A stretch of DNA of 64,000 nucleotides from Tritrichomonas musculus (GCA_039105265.1 JAPFFF010000001.1:7626001-7690000); one strand, 5' to 3'; counted from the first letter of the stretch, positions 41,576 to 52,373 are shown. The notes: a model not told the origin generated them from the letters alone. Made by a program: numbers and translations.

Positions 41576-41780
41576 ATATAATTAGAGAGCATGTAAATAA
41601 CTTTTGTGTTGCTATTTGGTCTGATACTTTTTAAAAAATGATTTTGTATCCTCATTTATGAAAAAATAAATCCTAGTAGGATTTATGCTTTTTGCTCGAA
41701 AAAAAGTGAAAAAAGCATGAGTAGCTACTAATGGTATTTTTTGCAAAAGTGCAAAAAAGTTTTGAACTTTTTTTTCTGAT

Positions 41781-41806
41781 GTACGATACAAGGTCAATAT
41801 TGACCT
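41781..41806 (+). repeat. 26-bp dispersed repeat, copy A
   Basis: This 26-mer, containing the perfect palindrome GGTCAATATTGACC, is exactly repeated in reverse orientation at 58164-58189. Similarity continues with mismatches for about 12 bases beyond the palindrome side (GGAGGTTA against GGCGGTTT). Confidence 0.85.
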
Positions 41807-42105
41807 TAACCTCCGGGGACAATAAGTATCGGGGGCTATAAGTATTCCCCTATTATTATTTTTTTTTTTTTTTTTTAAAAGTCGAACCACGAACCTCATA
41901 CCGTTTATAAAATTTTATATGTAATTGCATTAAAAACAAGCGAAAAAAATAAACAAACTCTCAACAAAGTAAAAGTATATATAAACAACGATTATAATTT
42001 TATAAGTATTACTGTTTATTAAGATTTATCTGAGGATGTTTTTTAAATCTATAAATCAGATTCTTGAATCAGATTTTTGATATTGAGCATTAAGGATTTA
42101 ACCTT

Positions 42106-42357
42106 TTAAAACGATAATTCGACATTATTTACTTTGTTGCTTATTTGAAACAAGGTTTTTTGGAGATTATCGGTAACAAGATCTAGTTTATCTATTTTTG
42201 CTTTAATTTCTTCATTGGTAGACTGAACAGAAAGTAATTTAGCACAAACTTTTATATCTAACTCGTTGAACTTGTTGTTTAATTCCGTAATTTGTAGACG
42301 ATTAGCAGATGTTAGTTGGTCTAATCTCTCATCAATTTGTCCGAATCTATCATCAGT
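42106..42357 (-). pseudogene. Orphan coiled-coil fragment
   Basis: The minus strand stays open for 83 codons and ends at TAA (42106-42108), with a stop just upstream of the open part and no ATG. The product is clean heptad sequence ('FGQIDERLDQLTSANRLQIT', 'NNKFNELDIK', 'IKAKIDKLDLVTDNLQ') and more complex than chance AT-rich DNA would give. It is probably the tail of a decayed host or element gene. It lies 0.5 kb from the Polinton fossil, so an element origin is possible but unproven. Confidence 0.55.
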
Positions 42358-43054
42358 TTAAAAAAAATATAACTTTTTTTTTGTTAAATAAGTGGATTTT
42401 TTATCAAAATATATTCTTCATTGTTATCCATTATTTTCAATTCAAAAATGATATATAACGATCAATTTTTTAATTAAAAATAATCATTAAAAAATTATTT
42501 TTTGAGGCTATATTTGGGCCAAGGAGAGGCAGATCTGAATGGCAATCCAAAGAGATCCAATTTGTGAGTGATTTTTACTTGGAAAACCCCAGATAGAGAC
42601 TAAATTTACATAGAAAGATGTTTAGACAAAGTTTAGATCAAACAATTAATAAAAAATATATAGAAGAGAACAGAATTAAAAATATATATCAAATTCCAAA
42701 AACCAACCTATTAAAGCAGGTTCATTAATTGATATACCAAAAATATATATAGAAGATAAATATGATACTTTGCTGTTTTTTGCAATTCATTGATTATTCA
42801 ATTTATCTTCCATATGTATACCCTTTACGATAGGAAAAACGGGTATTTGAAAAAAACCATTTTGTGACAATGAGAGTTGGAAATTGTTTACCGAACTTGC
42901 TTTGAGATATTTCTGCTTATTTACATTAGAATCGATATCTTTCCATTTCAGTAAAATTTGAAGTATATTTAATCGTCAATTATTAACAATAATATGGTTA
43001 CAATATTTTTAATAAAATACGGTTATAATTAGATTGTTTTTTCTTTAAGGTAGA

Positions 43055-43414
43055 TTTTAAGGTTCTCCTTTCAAATTCAATAGATTAAATTCAATTAGAC
43101 TTCACAAATAAAATATGCATAAATATCGTCTTTAAAAACGAATTAAAATATAATATTTACGCAGATATATATTTTAAATTATTAAATAAAAACATTTTCA
43201 TGATATCTTATCGATTTTATTTTTTTTACAGATTGAAATCATAAAATTAAAAAATCGATAAAAATTTGAAAAAAATATGATTTAATCGTTAAGGTCAAAT
43301 TTTTATATTTTTAACCAAAACTTTTTCCGAAAAATGCTCTATTGAATTATATATTCTATGAGTTAATTCAATATTGAATAATTTACATTTTTTTAGGGAA
43401 GGGGAACCTTAAAG
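43055..43414. repeat. Possible small inverted-repeat element
   Basis: TTTTAAGGTTCTCCTT (43055-43070) matches the reverse complement of AAGGGGAACCTTAAAG (43399-43414) at most positions. The 330 bp between are AT-rich and non-coding. It could be a MITE-like element, but no target duplication was identified. Confidence 0.4.
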
Positions 43415-44072
43415 TCATTCCTCTAATTTTGCACTGTAATAAAAAACATATGACGATAATAAAAATATCTACAGAAAAAAAATATTTACATATCCAAAAT
43501 TATCGCCCCTTAAATTTAAAAGAATCAATTGAATCATTAATAAGAAAAAGTTGTTTTTAGCGGCAATTCAAAATTCATCTTACAATGATTTATACTTCTT
43601 ACAATGCCCATTTACTTTAATTAGTAAATTAGCTTAAAGTTCAGATCGAATGCCTGATAAACTATATAGACGTCGCTCTTTTTTCAAAATATTAAAAATT
43701 ATCGAATTAAAAAATTATTGATGGATTAATCTAAATATGAACTGCAATACCAAATTATGATACAACTGTAATACCTTAAATACAATTTGAATCCTTTAAC
43801 TCTTTCTAGATATCTATATTTTTTTGAATTAGAAATATTCTTTGATTGTGTTACTGAATGATAGAAATTATTACTGTAATTTCGTTATATATCAAATTCT
43901 ATTTGAATTAATGATAGAAATAAATATAATTTTTTAAAAAAGGAATCAGAAACATGATAATTATTGTTTTAAATGAATTAAAAAAACAAATGCTCAATTT
44001 ATGTGCAAATACAATGTATAGATATATTGCGTAATTTATTGGAAGAGAAAATTTATTTTTTAAATGTTGAAA

Positions 44073-44334
44073 GTTAAAACCTCAAATCAGAAATGAATAT
44101 GAATTAGGATTTCATTTGCGACTTGAAATTTGGTGGAAAATGTATGTAGCTATTGCTGCAAACGCAATTTTCCATTACACGTTTTCTAAGATCAATGCTG
44201 AAAAACCATTTGCAGCTCATATTTCGAAGAATACAGCTTCAAGAGGATTATTCAATAAATTAGGTTTTGTATATATAGGAGATGAATTTTATGCTACAAC
44301 AGGATTATCACTCATCGTATGGATTATCTTATAA
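44073..44334 (+). pseudogene. GNAT-family acetyltransferase relic (C-terminal part)
   Basis: An open stretch after a stop, without a usable ATG, reads 'NEYELGFHLRLEIWWKMYVA', then 'ANAIFHYTFSKINAEKPFAA', 'SKNTASRGLFNKLGFVYIG' and ends at TAA 44332-44334. The last motif is the typical N-x-x-S-x-x-L-x-x-K-L-G-F signature that ends the acetyl-CoA-binding domain of RimJ/RimL-type GNATs. The preceding 'R.E.WGKGYA' acetyl-CoA loop is degraded ('RLEIWWKMYVA'). The N-terminal half is missing. This is a dead gene, perhaps once acquired from bacteria. Confidence 0.6.
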
Positions 44335-45780
44335 AAAAACTTTAGGACATATTTAAGATTATTGATCTTTTTTATGATGACATGTGATCAATATCGCTTA
44401 AAAAGATGTCATACATAATGAATGACATATAAATATCATAATCATTATAATCTTAAAAAGATTGAGAAAACCGACGTTCATATAGAGTTAACTATGCAAA
44501 TAGTATTATTCGATAATTCAATTATAAGTGTTTGAAATCATGCTTTTTATAGTTTTTGTTTTATTCTTTTAAATTTATGAAAACAAATACTCCCAAAAAA
44601 CATTTTCTAGGCATTTCACATCTACAAATTCCAAATTAAAGATTTCACAGTATAATTTTTTTTGATTAAGCAACAAAGAGAATAGAATATTTCTAAAAAA
44701 TTTAAAATGAAGTTTTTAGTCATTTTTTTTTATTTTCTATAAACTCATTGAATATTTGACTAATATAACAAATAATTGAATATAAAAAGTTATATGACCA
44801 ACCTTTATTAGTAGTCACATATCTCAACAATTTCCATTCATCAAATATACTTTATCAATTAACAATTTTCATTTGGGCATGATGTTTTATTTAAAAGATA
44901 AATAAATAATTTAAATCTTACAATATAAATATTTTCATAAGAAATTTATAAATAAGTCAACGTATGATAAAATACTCGAAAAACAGAAATGGGTGACTAC
45001 TATTCGATTACCGTTTCTACTTCTTTTGCATAAAATCTCTTGATCGTTCGAGTATTTCAAAGCATTTTTTACATCCATGTTAAATCATCAAAAAGTTAGA
45101 TGCACATATAACTTTTGAATTTTCACTTTTTGTTAAAATAAAGGAGTTGTAACTTTTTAGATACTAAAATGAAAGAAAAAAAAAGAAAATATGAATACAT
45201 GAAATCACATTTCATTTTTTATTCTGAACTCAGACCACATAAAATTTTTATTTGTTTTCTTTGTTCTATCGATATCAATAACGTTGTGTATATGGTTAGG
45301 CTTGCAAATTTTTAAATTTAATTTTTTTTTTTAAATCATCAAAAAAACTCAAATTATTTCTGCGTAATAATCATCCCATAAGCAATTTGTCAAGGAAAAT
45401 AAACCAAAAATGCTTTTTTTTTTTTCATATCATTTTTTCATAAGAGATTTTATAAATAAAATTTGATAAAAAAATAATCATTTTTTTAGATATCATTCAA
45501 TTTTTTTTTATATGAATTTCGATTCAATTTTTATGATTTATAAAACGTTGAAATCGTTCAGAATATCATTTCACAATATATTTTTTTCAATTTCTCTGGC
45601 TATTGTAATACATTTACCCAAAATATTTATTGAATGTAAGTCTCTGCCGATACTTAACCATTTTTTTCAAAAATTAAATCATTATAACTTCTTTTTGAAA
45701 TAAAAAATTAAAAAACCCCAGAACTACCAGATTCTGTTAAACAAATAACTTGCACGACTTATTAAATCATTTTGGAATAC

Positions 45781-45839
45781 ATCCTTTGGATTGTAAAATA
45801 AGGTAATAATAACGTTGGATCTTTTTCAATCCAAAGGAT
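45781..45839. repeat. 13-bp perfect hairpin upstream of PPDK
   Basis: ATCCTTTGGATTG (45781-45793) pairs exactly with CAATCCAAAGGAT (45827-45839) around a 33-base loop, about 300 bp before the PPDK start. Confidence 0.7.
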
Positions 45840-46147
45840 AAATGAGTATAAACTCTATAATACTCTTAATCCTAAGAAAAAATTTGAATATATCTTAACA
45901 AACCACCTAAGAAAAAAAAAAGAATTAAACCGATTTTTAAACCTCAAAAAGTTAATATTAAAATTTATATAATCAGAAAAATGATATGGATTTTGCATTT
46001 ATCACTTTTTCAGATGAAAATAATAAAATTGTATTGTTCTGTTCATTGAAATTTGAAAAAATATTCTTTTCTGTGAAAATTAAATGGCTAAGCGAAATAA
46101 GTGAAATGAGATGAAAATTACTTTACTTTTTTATTCGACAACTTGCA

Positions 46148-48901
46148 ATGTCCAAACGTTACATTTATGCTTTTGACGATGTTGAAGATGCTCTCAAAGC
46201 AGTCGGTGGTTCAACCAAAGAACTTACTAATTTACTTGGTGGTAAGGGAGGAAACTTGGCCTTAATCAATAGACTTGGCGTTCCAGTTCCAAAGGGCTTT
46301 ACAATCACCACCGAAGCTTGCACTGACTTCTACAAACAAGACCCACCTGCTTTCCCACCTGGCTTATGGGAAGAAATGCAAAAGGCCATTAAAAGACTTG
46401 AAGAACAAAATGGAAAACAATTTGGCTCTAATACTTCTCCTCTCCTCGTTAGCTGCAGATCAGGTGCAAGAATCTCAATGCCAGGAATGATGGACACTGT
46501 TCTTAACATTGGTTTGAATGATGTTACAGCTGAAGCAATGATCAAATTAACTAAAAACGAAAGATTCGTTTATGATTCATATAGAAGACTTATCCAAGGA
46601 TATGGCTCAATTGTTTTAGGAATCGGAGATGAAATCTTTGAAGAAGCTTTGAAGAGTTACAAAGAAAAGAACAACAGAAAGACAGATATGGATTGCACAG
46701 CTGAAGATTGGAAGAATCTTGTTCAAATTTATAAAGATATCACACAAAAAGAAACAGGAAAACCATTCCCACAAGATCCAATTGAACAAATTCGTGCATC
46801 AACAATGGCCGTCTTTAACTCTTGGAATTGCGAAAGAGCTATTGCATATCGTAACACTTTGGGTATTCCACACACCTATGGAACTGCTGTCAATATCATG
46901 ACAATGGTTTTCGGAAACATGGGTGATACATCAGCAACAGGTGTTGCTTTCACAAGAAACCCATCAACTGGTGAAAACAAGCTTTGGGGTGAATTCTTAG
47001 TTAACGCTCAAGGTGAAGATGTTGTTGCAGGAATTAGAACTGCATCCCCAATTGCAAACATGGAACAAGCAGATCCAAACTCATACAAGCAATTTGTTGA
47101 AATTACCCATAAGCTCGAAAAACACTTCAAGGATATTCAAGATGTTGAATTTACAATTGAACAAGGAAAGCTTTGGATGCTTCAAACAAGAAATGGTAAG
47201 AGAACAGCAGCTGCAGCAGTCAAGATTGCAGTCGACATGGTTAATGAAGGTTTGATCACCAAAGAAGAAGCCGTTTCCAGAATCAACCCATCTGATGTTG
47301 ATGTTCTTCTTCACCCACACTTCTTAGATGCTGACATCAAAGCTGCATCTGATAAGGTATTCTGCAAAGGCGTCAATGCTTCTCCAGGTGCCGGTGTTGG
47401 TAAGATTTACTTCACTTCTGAAAAATGCAAGGAAGTAGCTAAGACTGGTGCTGATGTCATTATGGTCAGACAATTCACAAAACCAGATGATATCCAAGGT
47501 ATGCTTGTTTCCAGAGGTGTTATCACTGCTGAAGGTGGTGCTGCTTCACATGCTGCTGTTGTTGCACGTCAACTCGGTATCCCAGCTGTCGTTGGTTGCG
47601 GAACATTAGTTGTCGACTTCGAACATTTGACTATCACTGCTGACGGCAAGACATTCAAAGAAGGTGATGTCCTTTCTGTCAACGGATCAACCGGTTTAGT
47701 TTATGGCTGCGCTGTTCCACTTTCAAGACCCAAACTTGAAGACCAAAAAGATCTTCTTCAAATATTGAAATGGGCAGATGAAATTCGTGCTGATCCAAAG
47801 GCTCGTCCTTCAATCTATAACGGTCCAACAAGAGGTTTAATGGTATGGGCTAACGCTGATAATCCAAAGGATGCCAGAACAGCTATCAGCTTTGGAGCAG
47901 AAGGTATAGGTCTCTGCAGAACAGAACACATGTTCCTTGGTGAAAGAGCTATTCTTGTTCGTAAGATGATTCTTGCTAAGACTGATGAAGAAAGAGATGC
48001 TTCACTTGAAAAGCTTCGTGAAATCCAAACACAAGATTTCATTGAAATATTCAAGGCAATGTCCGGCCTTCCAACCATCATCAGACTTATCGACCCACCT
48101 CTTCACGAATTCCTTCCAGAATATGATGTTCTTCTTGAAAGAGTTACAGCTCTCCGTACAAGAAAGGAACTTGGAGCAGATTATGATGCTAAAGAACTTG
48201 AAGAGCAAGAAGAATTACTTGCAAAGACAAGATCATTAAAGGAAAGCAACCCAATGATCGGTGCCAGAGGTGTCCGTCTTTGCCTTATCATCCCAGGACT
48301 TGTCAAGATGCAAATCACCGCAATTATGGAAGGTGCTTGCGAAGCACAAAAGCAAGGCGCTAAACCACTTCCAGAAGTTATGGTTCCATTAACAATGAAT
48401 GCTACTGAATTAACCAGAGTCAAGCCAATTTATGATGAAATTGTTGCTGCCACATTCAAGAAATACAACACTAAATTCGAAGTTAAATTCGGAACTATGA
48501 TGGAAGTTCCAAGAGCTTGCTTAACATCAGACGAAATGGCCGAAGTTGCAGAATTCTACAGCTTTGGTACAAACGACTTGCATCAAATGACTCTTGGTTT
48601 ATCAAGAGATGACTCAGAAGGTACCTTCCTTCAGAACTATTACAGCTGGGGATTATTCAAGGACTCGCCATTCCAGACCATCGATCAAACAGGTGTCGGT
48701 AAATTAATGAAGATTGCTGTTAAACACGGAAGAAAGGAAAGAAAGGAATTAGTTGTCGGAATTTGCGGTGAACACGGTGGTGATCCAAGATCAATTGAAT
48801 TCTGCCACAACCTCGGTATGAACTATGTATCATGCTCACCATATCGTGTACCAATTGCCAGAATAGCTGCTGCACAAGCTGTCTTACGTAACAAGAAATA
48901 A
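46148..48901 (+). CDS. PPDK: Pyruvate, phosphate dikinase
   Basis: A 917-residue enzyme that interconverts PEP, AMP and PPi with pyruvate, ATP and Pi. In trichomonads it is part of pyrophosphate-linked glycolysis. Order: nucleotide-binding domain (residues about 1-350; 'LLGGKGGNLALINRLGVPVP' near 29, 'RNPSTGENKLWGEFL' near 273), swivelling phosphohistidine domain ('GGAASHAAVVARQLGIPAVV', H468), and PEP-binding barrel ('GLCRTEHMF', 'GTMMEVPRACLTSDE', 'SFGTNDLHQMT', and 'SCSPYRVPIARI' with C896). All catalytic elements are present. The C-terminal barrel has 'NDLHQM' where most PPDKs have 'NDLTQM'. Codon use is more selective and the gene GC-richer than its neighbours, as expected of a highly expressed glycolytic gene. 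It starts at the first ATG, five bases after TTGCA. Confidence 0.98.
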   Translation: MSKRYIYAFDDVEDALKAVGGSTKELTNLLGGKGGNLALINRLGVPVPKGFTITTEACTDFYKQDPPAFPPGLWEEMQKAIKRLEEQNGKQFGSNTSPLLVSCRSGARISMPGMMDTVLNIGLNDVTAEAMIKLTKNERFVYDSYRRLIQGYGSIVLGIGDEIFEEALKSYKEKNNRKTDMDCTAEDWKNLVQIYKDITQKETGKPFPQDPIEQIRASTMAVFNSWNCERAIAYRNTLGIPHTYGTAVNIMTMVFGNMGDTSATGVAFTRNPSTGENKLWGEFLVNAQGEDVVAGIRTASPIANMEQADPNSYKQFVEITHKLEKHFKDIQDVEFTIEQGKLWMLQTRNGKRTAAAAVKIAVDMVNEGLITKEEAVSRINPSDVDVLLHPHFLDADIKAASDKVFCKGVNASPGAGVGKIYFTSEKCKEVAKTGADVIMVRQFTKPDDIQGMLVSRGVITAEGGAASHAAVVARQLGIPAVVGCGTLVVDFEHLTITADGKTFKEGDVLSVNGSTGLVYGCAVPLSRPKLEDQKDLLQILKWADEIRADPKARPSIYNGPTRGLMVWANADNPKDARTAISFGAEGIGLCRTEHMFLGERAILVRKMILAKTDEERDASLEKLREIQTQDFIEIFKAMSGLPTIIRLIDPPLHEFLPEYDVLLERVTALRTRKELGADYDAKELEEQEELLAKTRSLKESNPMIGARGVRLCLIIPGLVKMQITAIMEGACEAQKQGAKPLPEVMVPLTMNATELTRVKPIYDEIVAATFKKYNTKFEVKFGTMMEVPRACLTSDEMAEVAEFYSFGTNDLHQMTLGLSRDDSEGTFLQNYYSWGLFKDSPFQTIDQTGVGKLMKIAVKHGRKERKELVVGICGEHGGDPRSIEFCHNLGMNYVSCSPYRVPIARIAAAQAVLRNKK

Positions 48902-49059
48902 ATTCAGTAAGATTTTGAACAAACTAAGTAAGTAAACAAACCCTGATTTAAAAATCCATTATTTTAATTTTTCTATTTTCTCAAAATTGATTTTTTTATA
49001 ATAAAAAAGCACTTTTAAAAATATATTTTGGAATGATATATAACAATCTTAATTTTTTT

Positions 49060-50445
49060 TTATTCAGCGCTTTTTGCCTTTCTCCATTCTTCGTATTTTG
49101 CAAGTGAAGCTGGATCAACAGAGCTCTTTCTCTTGGACATAGATATTTGAAAATCATCATTTGTAATAATAATTTTTGCGTCATCGGACTCAATGTTGAC
49201 AAATTGCTGAGTGCTAAGGCAGTCCATTTTACGGTCCAAAACCATTTGAGCTGCATCTCTGCACAAGTTTGTAATATCGGCGCAACTATAACCTTCCAAT
49301 TTTTTAGCCCAACCATCATAATCGAAAGTATCATCTGTATATTCGCGAATACCCATTTCCAAAATGGCTTTTCGACCTTCTTGATCTGGCAATGGGATAT
49401 AAACTCTTTTCTGGAAACGTCGAAGGAGAGCTTCATCTATATCCCAAGGAAAGTTTGTTGCTGCCAAAACAAAAACATTATTAGAGTCAGATGATCCAAT
49501 ACCTTCAATATTGGTCAGTAATTGGGCTTTCATTCTCCTGCTAGATTCACCTTCATTTGATGTTCCACGCTGCGATGCTATTGAATCAATTTCATCAAAG
49601 AATATTGTTGATGGAGCCATTTGTTCAGCATATTGAAATAGGAATGAAATTAATTTTTCACTTTCACCAAGAAATCTAGATGTGATTGTTGCACTTGTAA
49701 TGTTGAAAAATGTTCTTTTACATTCAGTAGCAACAGCTTTAGCCAAAAAAGTTTTACCTGTTCCAGGTGGTCCATATAATAATACAGATTTCCATGGCGC
49801 TAAAAGGCCTTTAGCAATGTCTGGTCTTAATGGCAAAATAACAAGTTGCTTACGGAGAAGTTTTTTGATGTCTGCCAATCCTGCAATTGAGTCCCAAGAA
49901 ACATTGGGTTCACGAACTAAAATTCCCATATCAATAATTTGTTGAACTAGAGGATTTGTGGAGGGATCGAGTTCTGTTGGCGATTTGTTTTTATTTTTAT
50001 TAGGATCTTTGGAATTAGGATCTTTTTTAGGAGGAGGCTGTCTACCATACCCAGGATTTCTGTTTTGAGGATTAGCTTGACGATTTGGAAATGGCCTTTC
50101 AGGAACTTTATCACGTTTAAATCCTATATTATTAACCACAGGCCTCTGCCCAGCTTTAACAATTTGTATTGGTGGCTCTTTTTCAATGTTATCATTTTTT
50201 GGTGGTTCAGAATTAATTTTTGTGAAAAATGCGTTAGTAGAAGTGGTTATTTGCTGGATTATTTTGATTTCTTCGTCAATATCATGAATCATGCTATTCC
50301 AATTTTTATTTTGTTGAGCATCATGACAATTGGCGATCTCATATTCAAGACCTTTGCGTGCGTTTTGATAAGATGCAAGAGCATCCTCATAATTTTCATT
50401 TATTGCGCTTTGACGAGCATTAAATATTTCATTGAGAACACTCAT
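49060..50445 (-). CDS. Katanin p60-like AAA ATPase
   Basis: A 461-residue microtubule-severing ATPase candidate. The start is the ATG at 50445 (MSVLNEIFNARQSAINENYE); a TTG 16 codons upstream is not credible. Residues about 1-75 are a helical MIT-like domain as in katanin and spastin. A Pro/Asn/Lys-rich linker (80-165) is followed by the AAA module: 'VSWDSIAGLADIKKLLRK' near 182, Walker A 'GPPGTGKT' at 225-232, Walker B 'STIFFDEIDSI' near 276, 'LAATNFPWDIDEALLRRFQK' and the C-terminal helices ending 'KYEEWRKAKSAE'. The short length and 'LLVREPNVSWDSIAGL'-type lead-in fit katanin p60 better than spastin or VPS4. It likely acts on flagellar or mitotic microtubules, possibly with a p80 partner encoded elsewhere. 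Confidence 0.93.
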   Translation of the reverse strand: MSVLNEIFNARQSAINENYEDALASYQNARKGLEYEIANCHDAQQNKNWNSMIHDIDEEIKIIQQITTSTNAFFTKINSEPPKNDNIEKEPPIQIVKAGQRPVVNNIGFKRDKVPERPFPNRQANPQNRNPGYGRQPPPKKDPNSKDPNKNKNKSPTELDPSTNPLVQQIIDMGILVREPNVSWDSIAGLADIKKLLRKQLVILPLRPDIAKGLLAPWKSVLLYGPPGTGKTFLAKAVATECKRTFFNITSATITSRFLGESEKLISFLFQYAEQMAPSTIFFDEIDSIASQRGTSNEGESSRRMKAQLLTNIEGIGSSDSNNVFVLAATNFPWDIDEALLRRFQKRVYIPLPDQEGRKAILEMGIREYTDDTFDYDGWAKKLEGYSCADITNLCRDAAQMVLDRKMDCLSTQQFVNIESDDAKIIITNDDFQISMSKRKSSVDPASLAKYEEWRKAKSAE

Positions 50446-50667
50446 TAGGAAATAAAAAAAATTGAAAGAAAAGAAAAAAGGGCAAATTGTCAATAAATAT
50501 AATAAGTAATTTATGATAAATTATTAATTTATATATTTAAAAATTTAAAAACATTTAAATTTAGTTAAATATAATCATTGTTTTGGATTTTTTACTGAGA
50601 TATAAGGTGATTAAGGATTGGATTCTAAAAAAAATTCACCTCTAAAAGATCGTTATAAATCAAATTC

Positions 50668-52134
50668 ATGCAACCTTCAACTATCTCCAAATCAAGAAGT
50701 AGTGAAAAGGTTCCTGCCAACGTTAATTCTGATAATTTTATTCAGCTTACTGAAGAATGTCAAAATTATGTATTTCAAGAAGAGTGGGAAGGTTTTTTTA
50801 ATCTTTTACCAAGCTTAGCCCAATTTTACGAAAATTATAGTAAAGATTTGGATCCAAATGTACCAATCCAAGAAACAGATGACCTTTCTCATTCATGGCA
50901 TACACTCAGAGCTAATTCAGTTGAAGCTATCGTTAAACATCTAGATAATGCCACCTCTTTTCAAGAGTACATGGATTGGCTACAAAAATTATCTAATGTT
51001 ATTAATAATCCTCAACATTTATGGCAAATTCTTCATACCGAAGTTCAATCTTCACTAAAAACAACAATGAAGCAATCGCAAGAAATAGCTAATCGCTTTT
51101 TCAAACCTGAACAACTATTTGAATTTAGCGTTGAATCTTATATTATGTCATGCCTTGGCGATATTTCAAATGTAAAAACAGAAGAAGAATTAATAGATGT
51201 TTTTTATGGTGTTGCAGGTTTCATACGCGCTTGTAATTTAGATCCAAAATATGAGGCAAAATCTCCTTATTACATTGATTTTATAACTCGCATTCTATTA
51301 TTTTTTGTCACGATACCGGATTTTGATGCTTATAAATATGTCTGGCTTGTTGAAATGGTCCATAAGTATTGCCATATCTCTAATCATGAACTTTTATCTA
51401 TTTGCCAATCTGTTTTTGAAGATTTTGCAGCTAATCATCAAGAAACTCGACCCACGCTTTCCAGCCTCCATAAATTATGTATTTTTTCAACATCCAGTTT
51501 TATGCAGCAAATTCCTTATCTCAATGAACTTATCAACGACTCATTCAAATCACTAATCGAAGATCAACACAATTTTACAATGCGCTATATTTATGGATGC
51601 TTTGTTAATTGCATTTGGACCACCAATGAGACCACAAACAGACTCAGTGATCCTTTAATTGAATGGAAATTATATCTTGATAATTTCACATTTCAGATCA
51701 AATCTCAACCAGAACTTCCCGATCTTTTAATCAACAATTTTCTTGATGAATCCATTTCAAACTTCATTCATTATTATGGCGGAATACAACCTTCTTTTGA
51801 AAGATCAAAAGATTTACGGCTAGATTTATTTACAATTGTTGACATTATCTCGAAAAATTACAAAGGAAAAGTTGGTGATGTTATCAAGAAAAAAATTTGG
51901 TTTTTGCTCATTGTTGCTGCAGTAAGTGGGGCTTCGAAGCAACAGCTAGAAAACTTTACATGCGCTGACTGTGATGAAGCTGGAGAATTGTTTTTGGGCT
52001 TAAAACACACCGAAAATGAATTTGAAGATTATGAATTGGCACTCAAAAGACTATCGAAGAAATTTGAAACGGAAAAAGAGAAATTAAATTCAATGATAGA
52101 ATTCATAAGAGAAAATTATGAAAAGAATGCTTAA
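50668..52134 (+). CDS. Uncharacterised helical protein
   Basis: A 488-residue protein from ATG 50668, diverging from the katanin gene by 222 bp. It is predicted helical throughout with a regular spread of Phe, Tyr and Trp ('YVFQEEWEGFFNLLPSLAQF', 'HSWHTLRANSVEAIVKHLDN', 'GGIQPSFERSKDLRLDLF') and ends in a charged helix 'EKEKLNSMIEFIRENYEKNA'. The style resembles subunits of tethering or scaffold complexes with helical rods, but no family can be named. No signal peptide or membrane span. Confidence 0.75.
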   Translation: MQPSTISKSRSSEKVPANVNSDNFIQLTEECQNYVFQEEWEGFFNLLPSLAQFYENYSKDLDPNVPIQETDDLSHSWHTLRANSVEAIVKHLDNATSFQEYMDWLQKLSNVINNPQHLWQILHTEVQSSLKTTMKQSQEIANRFFKPEQLFEFSVESYIMSCLGDISNVKTEEELIDVFYGVAGFIRACNLDPKYEAKSPYYIDFITRILLFFVTIPDFDAYKYVWLVEMVHKYCHISNHELLSICQSVFEDFAANHQETRPTLSSLHKLCIFSTSSFMQQIPYLNELINDSFKSLIEDQHNFTMRYIYGCFVNCIWTTNETTNRLSDPLIEWKLYLDNFTFQIKSQPELPDLLINNFLDESISNFIHYYGGIQPSFERSKDLRLDLFTIVDIISKNYKGKVGDVIKKKIWFLLIVAAVSGASKQQLENFTCADCDEAGELFLGLKHTENEFEDYELALKRLSKKFETEKEKLNSMIEFIRENYEKNA

Positions 52135-52235
52135 CTTATATTATTCAAATAGAAAAAAAAAATGTTTTGTATAAAAAGTCTGTTTATTTTCCAATAACTT
52201 TTTGTATACATATCAGGTTAATAATACAATTTTAA

Positions 52236-52373
52236 CTATTGATTTGAATTTGAAGCCTCCTCCTCATCATCATTATCATCATTTTTTTTAATATCTTTAT
52301 GAATAAGCAGAAGACGAATAATTTCTTGATTGTCTTTTTCAATAGCTATCTGCAACGCTGTCTTGTTAAATTG
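52236..52373 (-). pseudogene. Orphan ankyrin segment c (terminal)
   Basis: A 46-codon open stretch 'QFNKTALQIAIEKDNQEIIR', then 'LLLIHKDIKK', an acidic tail and TAG at 52236-52238. It is one ankyrin repeat plus a C-terminal tail, without an ATG. It would be the natural end of the DUF3447/ankyrin gene to the right if the intervening DNA were not there. Confidence 0.65.

Larger units (their letters stand above)
36300..41590 (+). mobile_element. Broken, incomplete Maverick/Polinton fossil
   Basis: Base composition becomes clearly GC-richer from about 36.3 to 41.6 kb than in the flanking host DNA. The main content is a protein-primed family B DNA polymerase of Maverick/Polinton type, with one small unknown frame before it and a short convergent frame after it. 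No integrase, packaging ATPase, protease or capsid gene is visible, and no terminal inverted repeats or target duplication could be paired, so only part of an element remains. It looks broken, with only a handful of breaks in the polymerase, and long parts are still readable, so the insertion is probably fairly recent on the genome's scale. Edges are approximate. Confidence 0.8.
41591..46147. other. Long gene-poor region, 4.5 kb
   Basis: The largest stretch without an intact gene. It holds the palindromic 26-bp repeat, a coiled-coil scrap (42106-42357), a possible inverted-repeat element (43055-43414), a GNAT acetyltransferase relic (44073-44334) and a 13-bp hairpin (45781-45839). The rest is A/T-rich with no supported frame. 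The last few hundred bases should hold the PPDK promoter. Confidence 0.6.

Noticed and set aside
41860-41905. Possible tRNA 3' half (GGTTCGTGGTTCGAC-like sequence on the minus strand)
   Set aside because: Only a weak B-box likeness; no matching acceptor, D or anticodon arms could be built next to it.
45512-45703. Open frame of 63 codons before PPDK
   Set aside because: Hydrophobic AT-rich translation with no domain in gene-poor DNA; likely chance.
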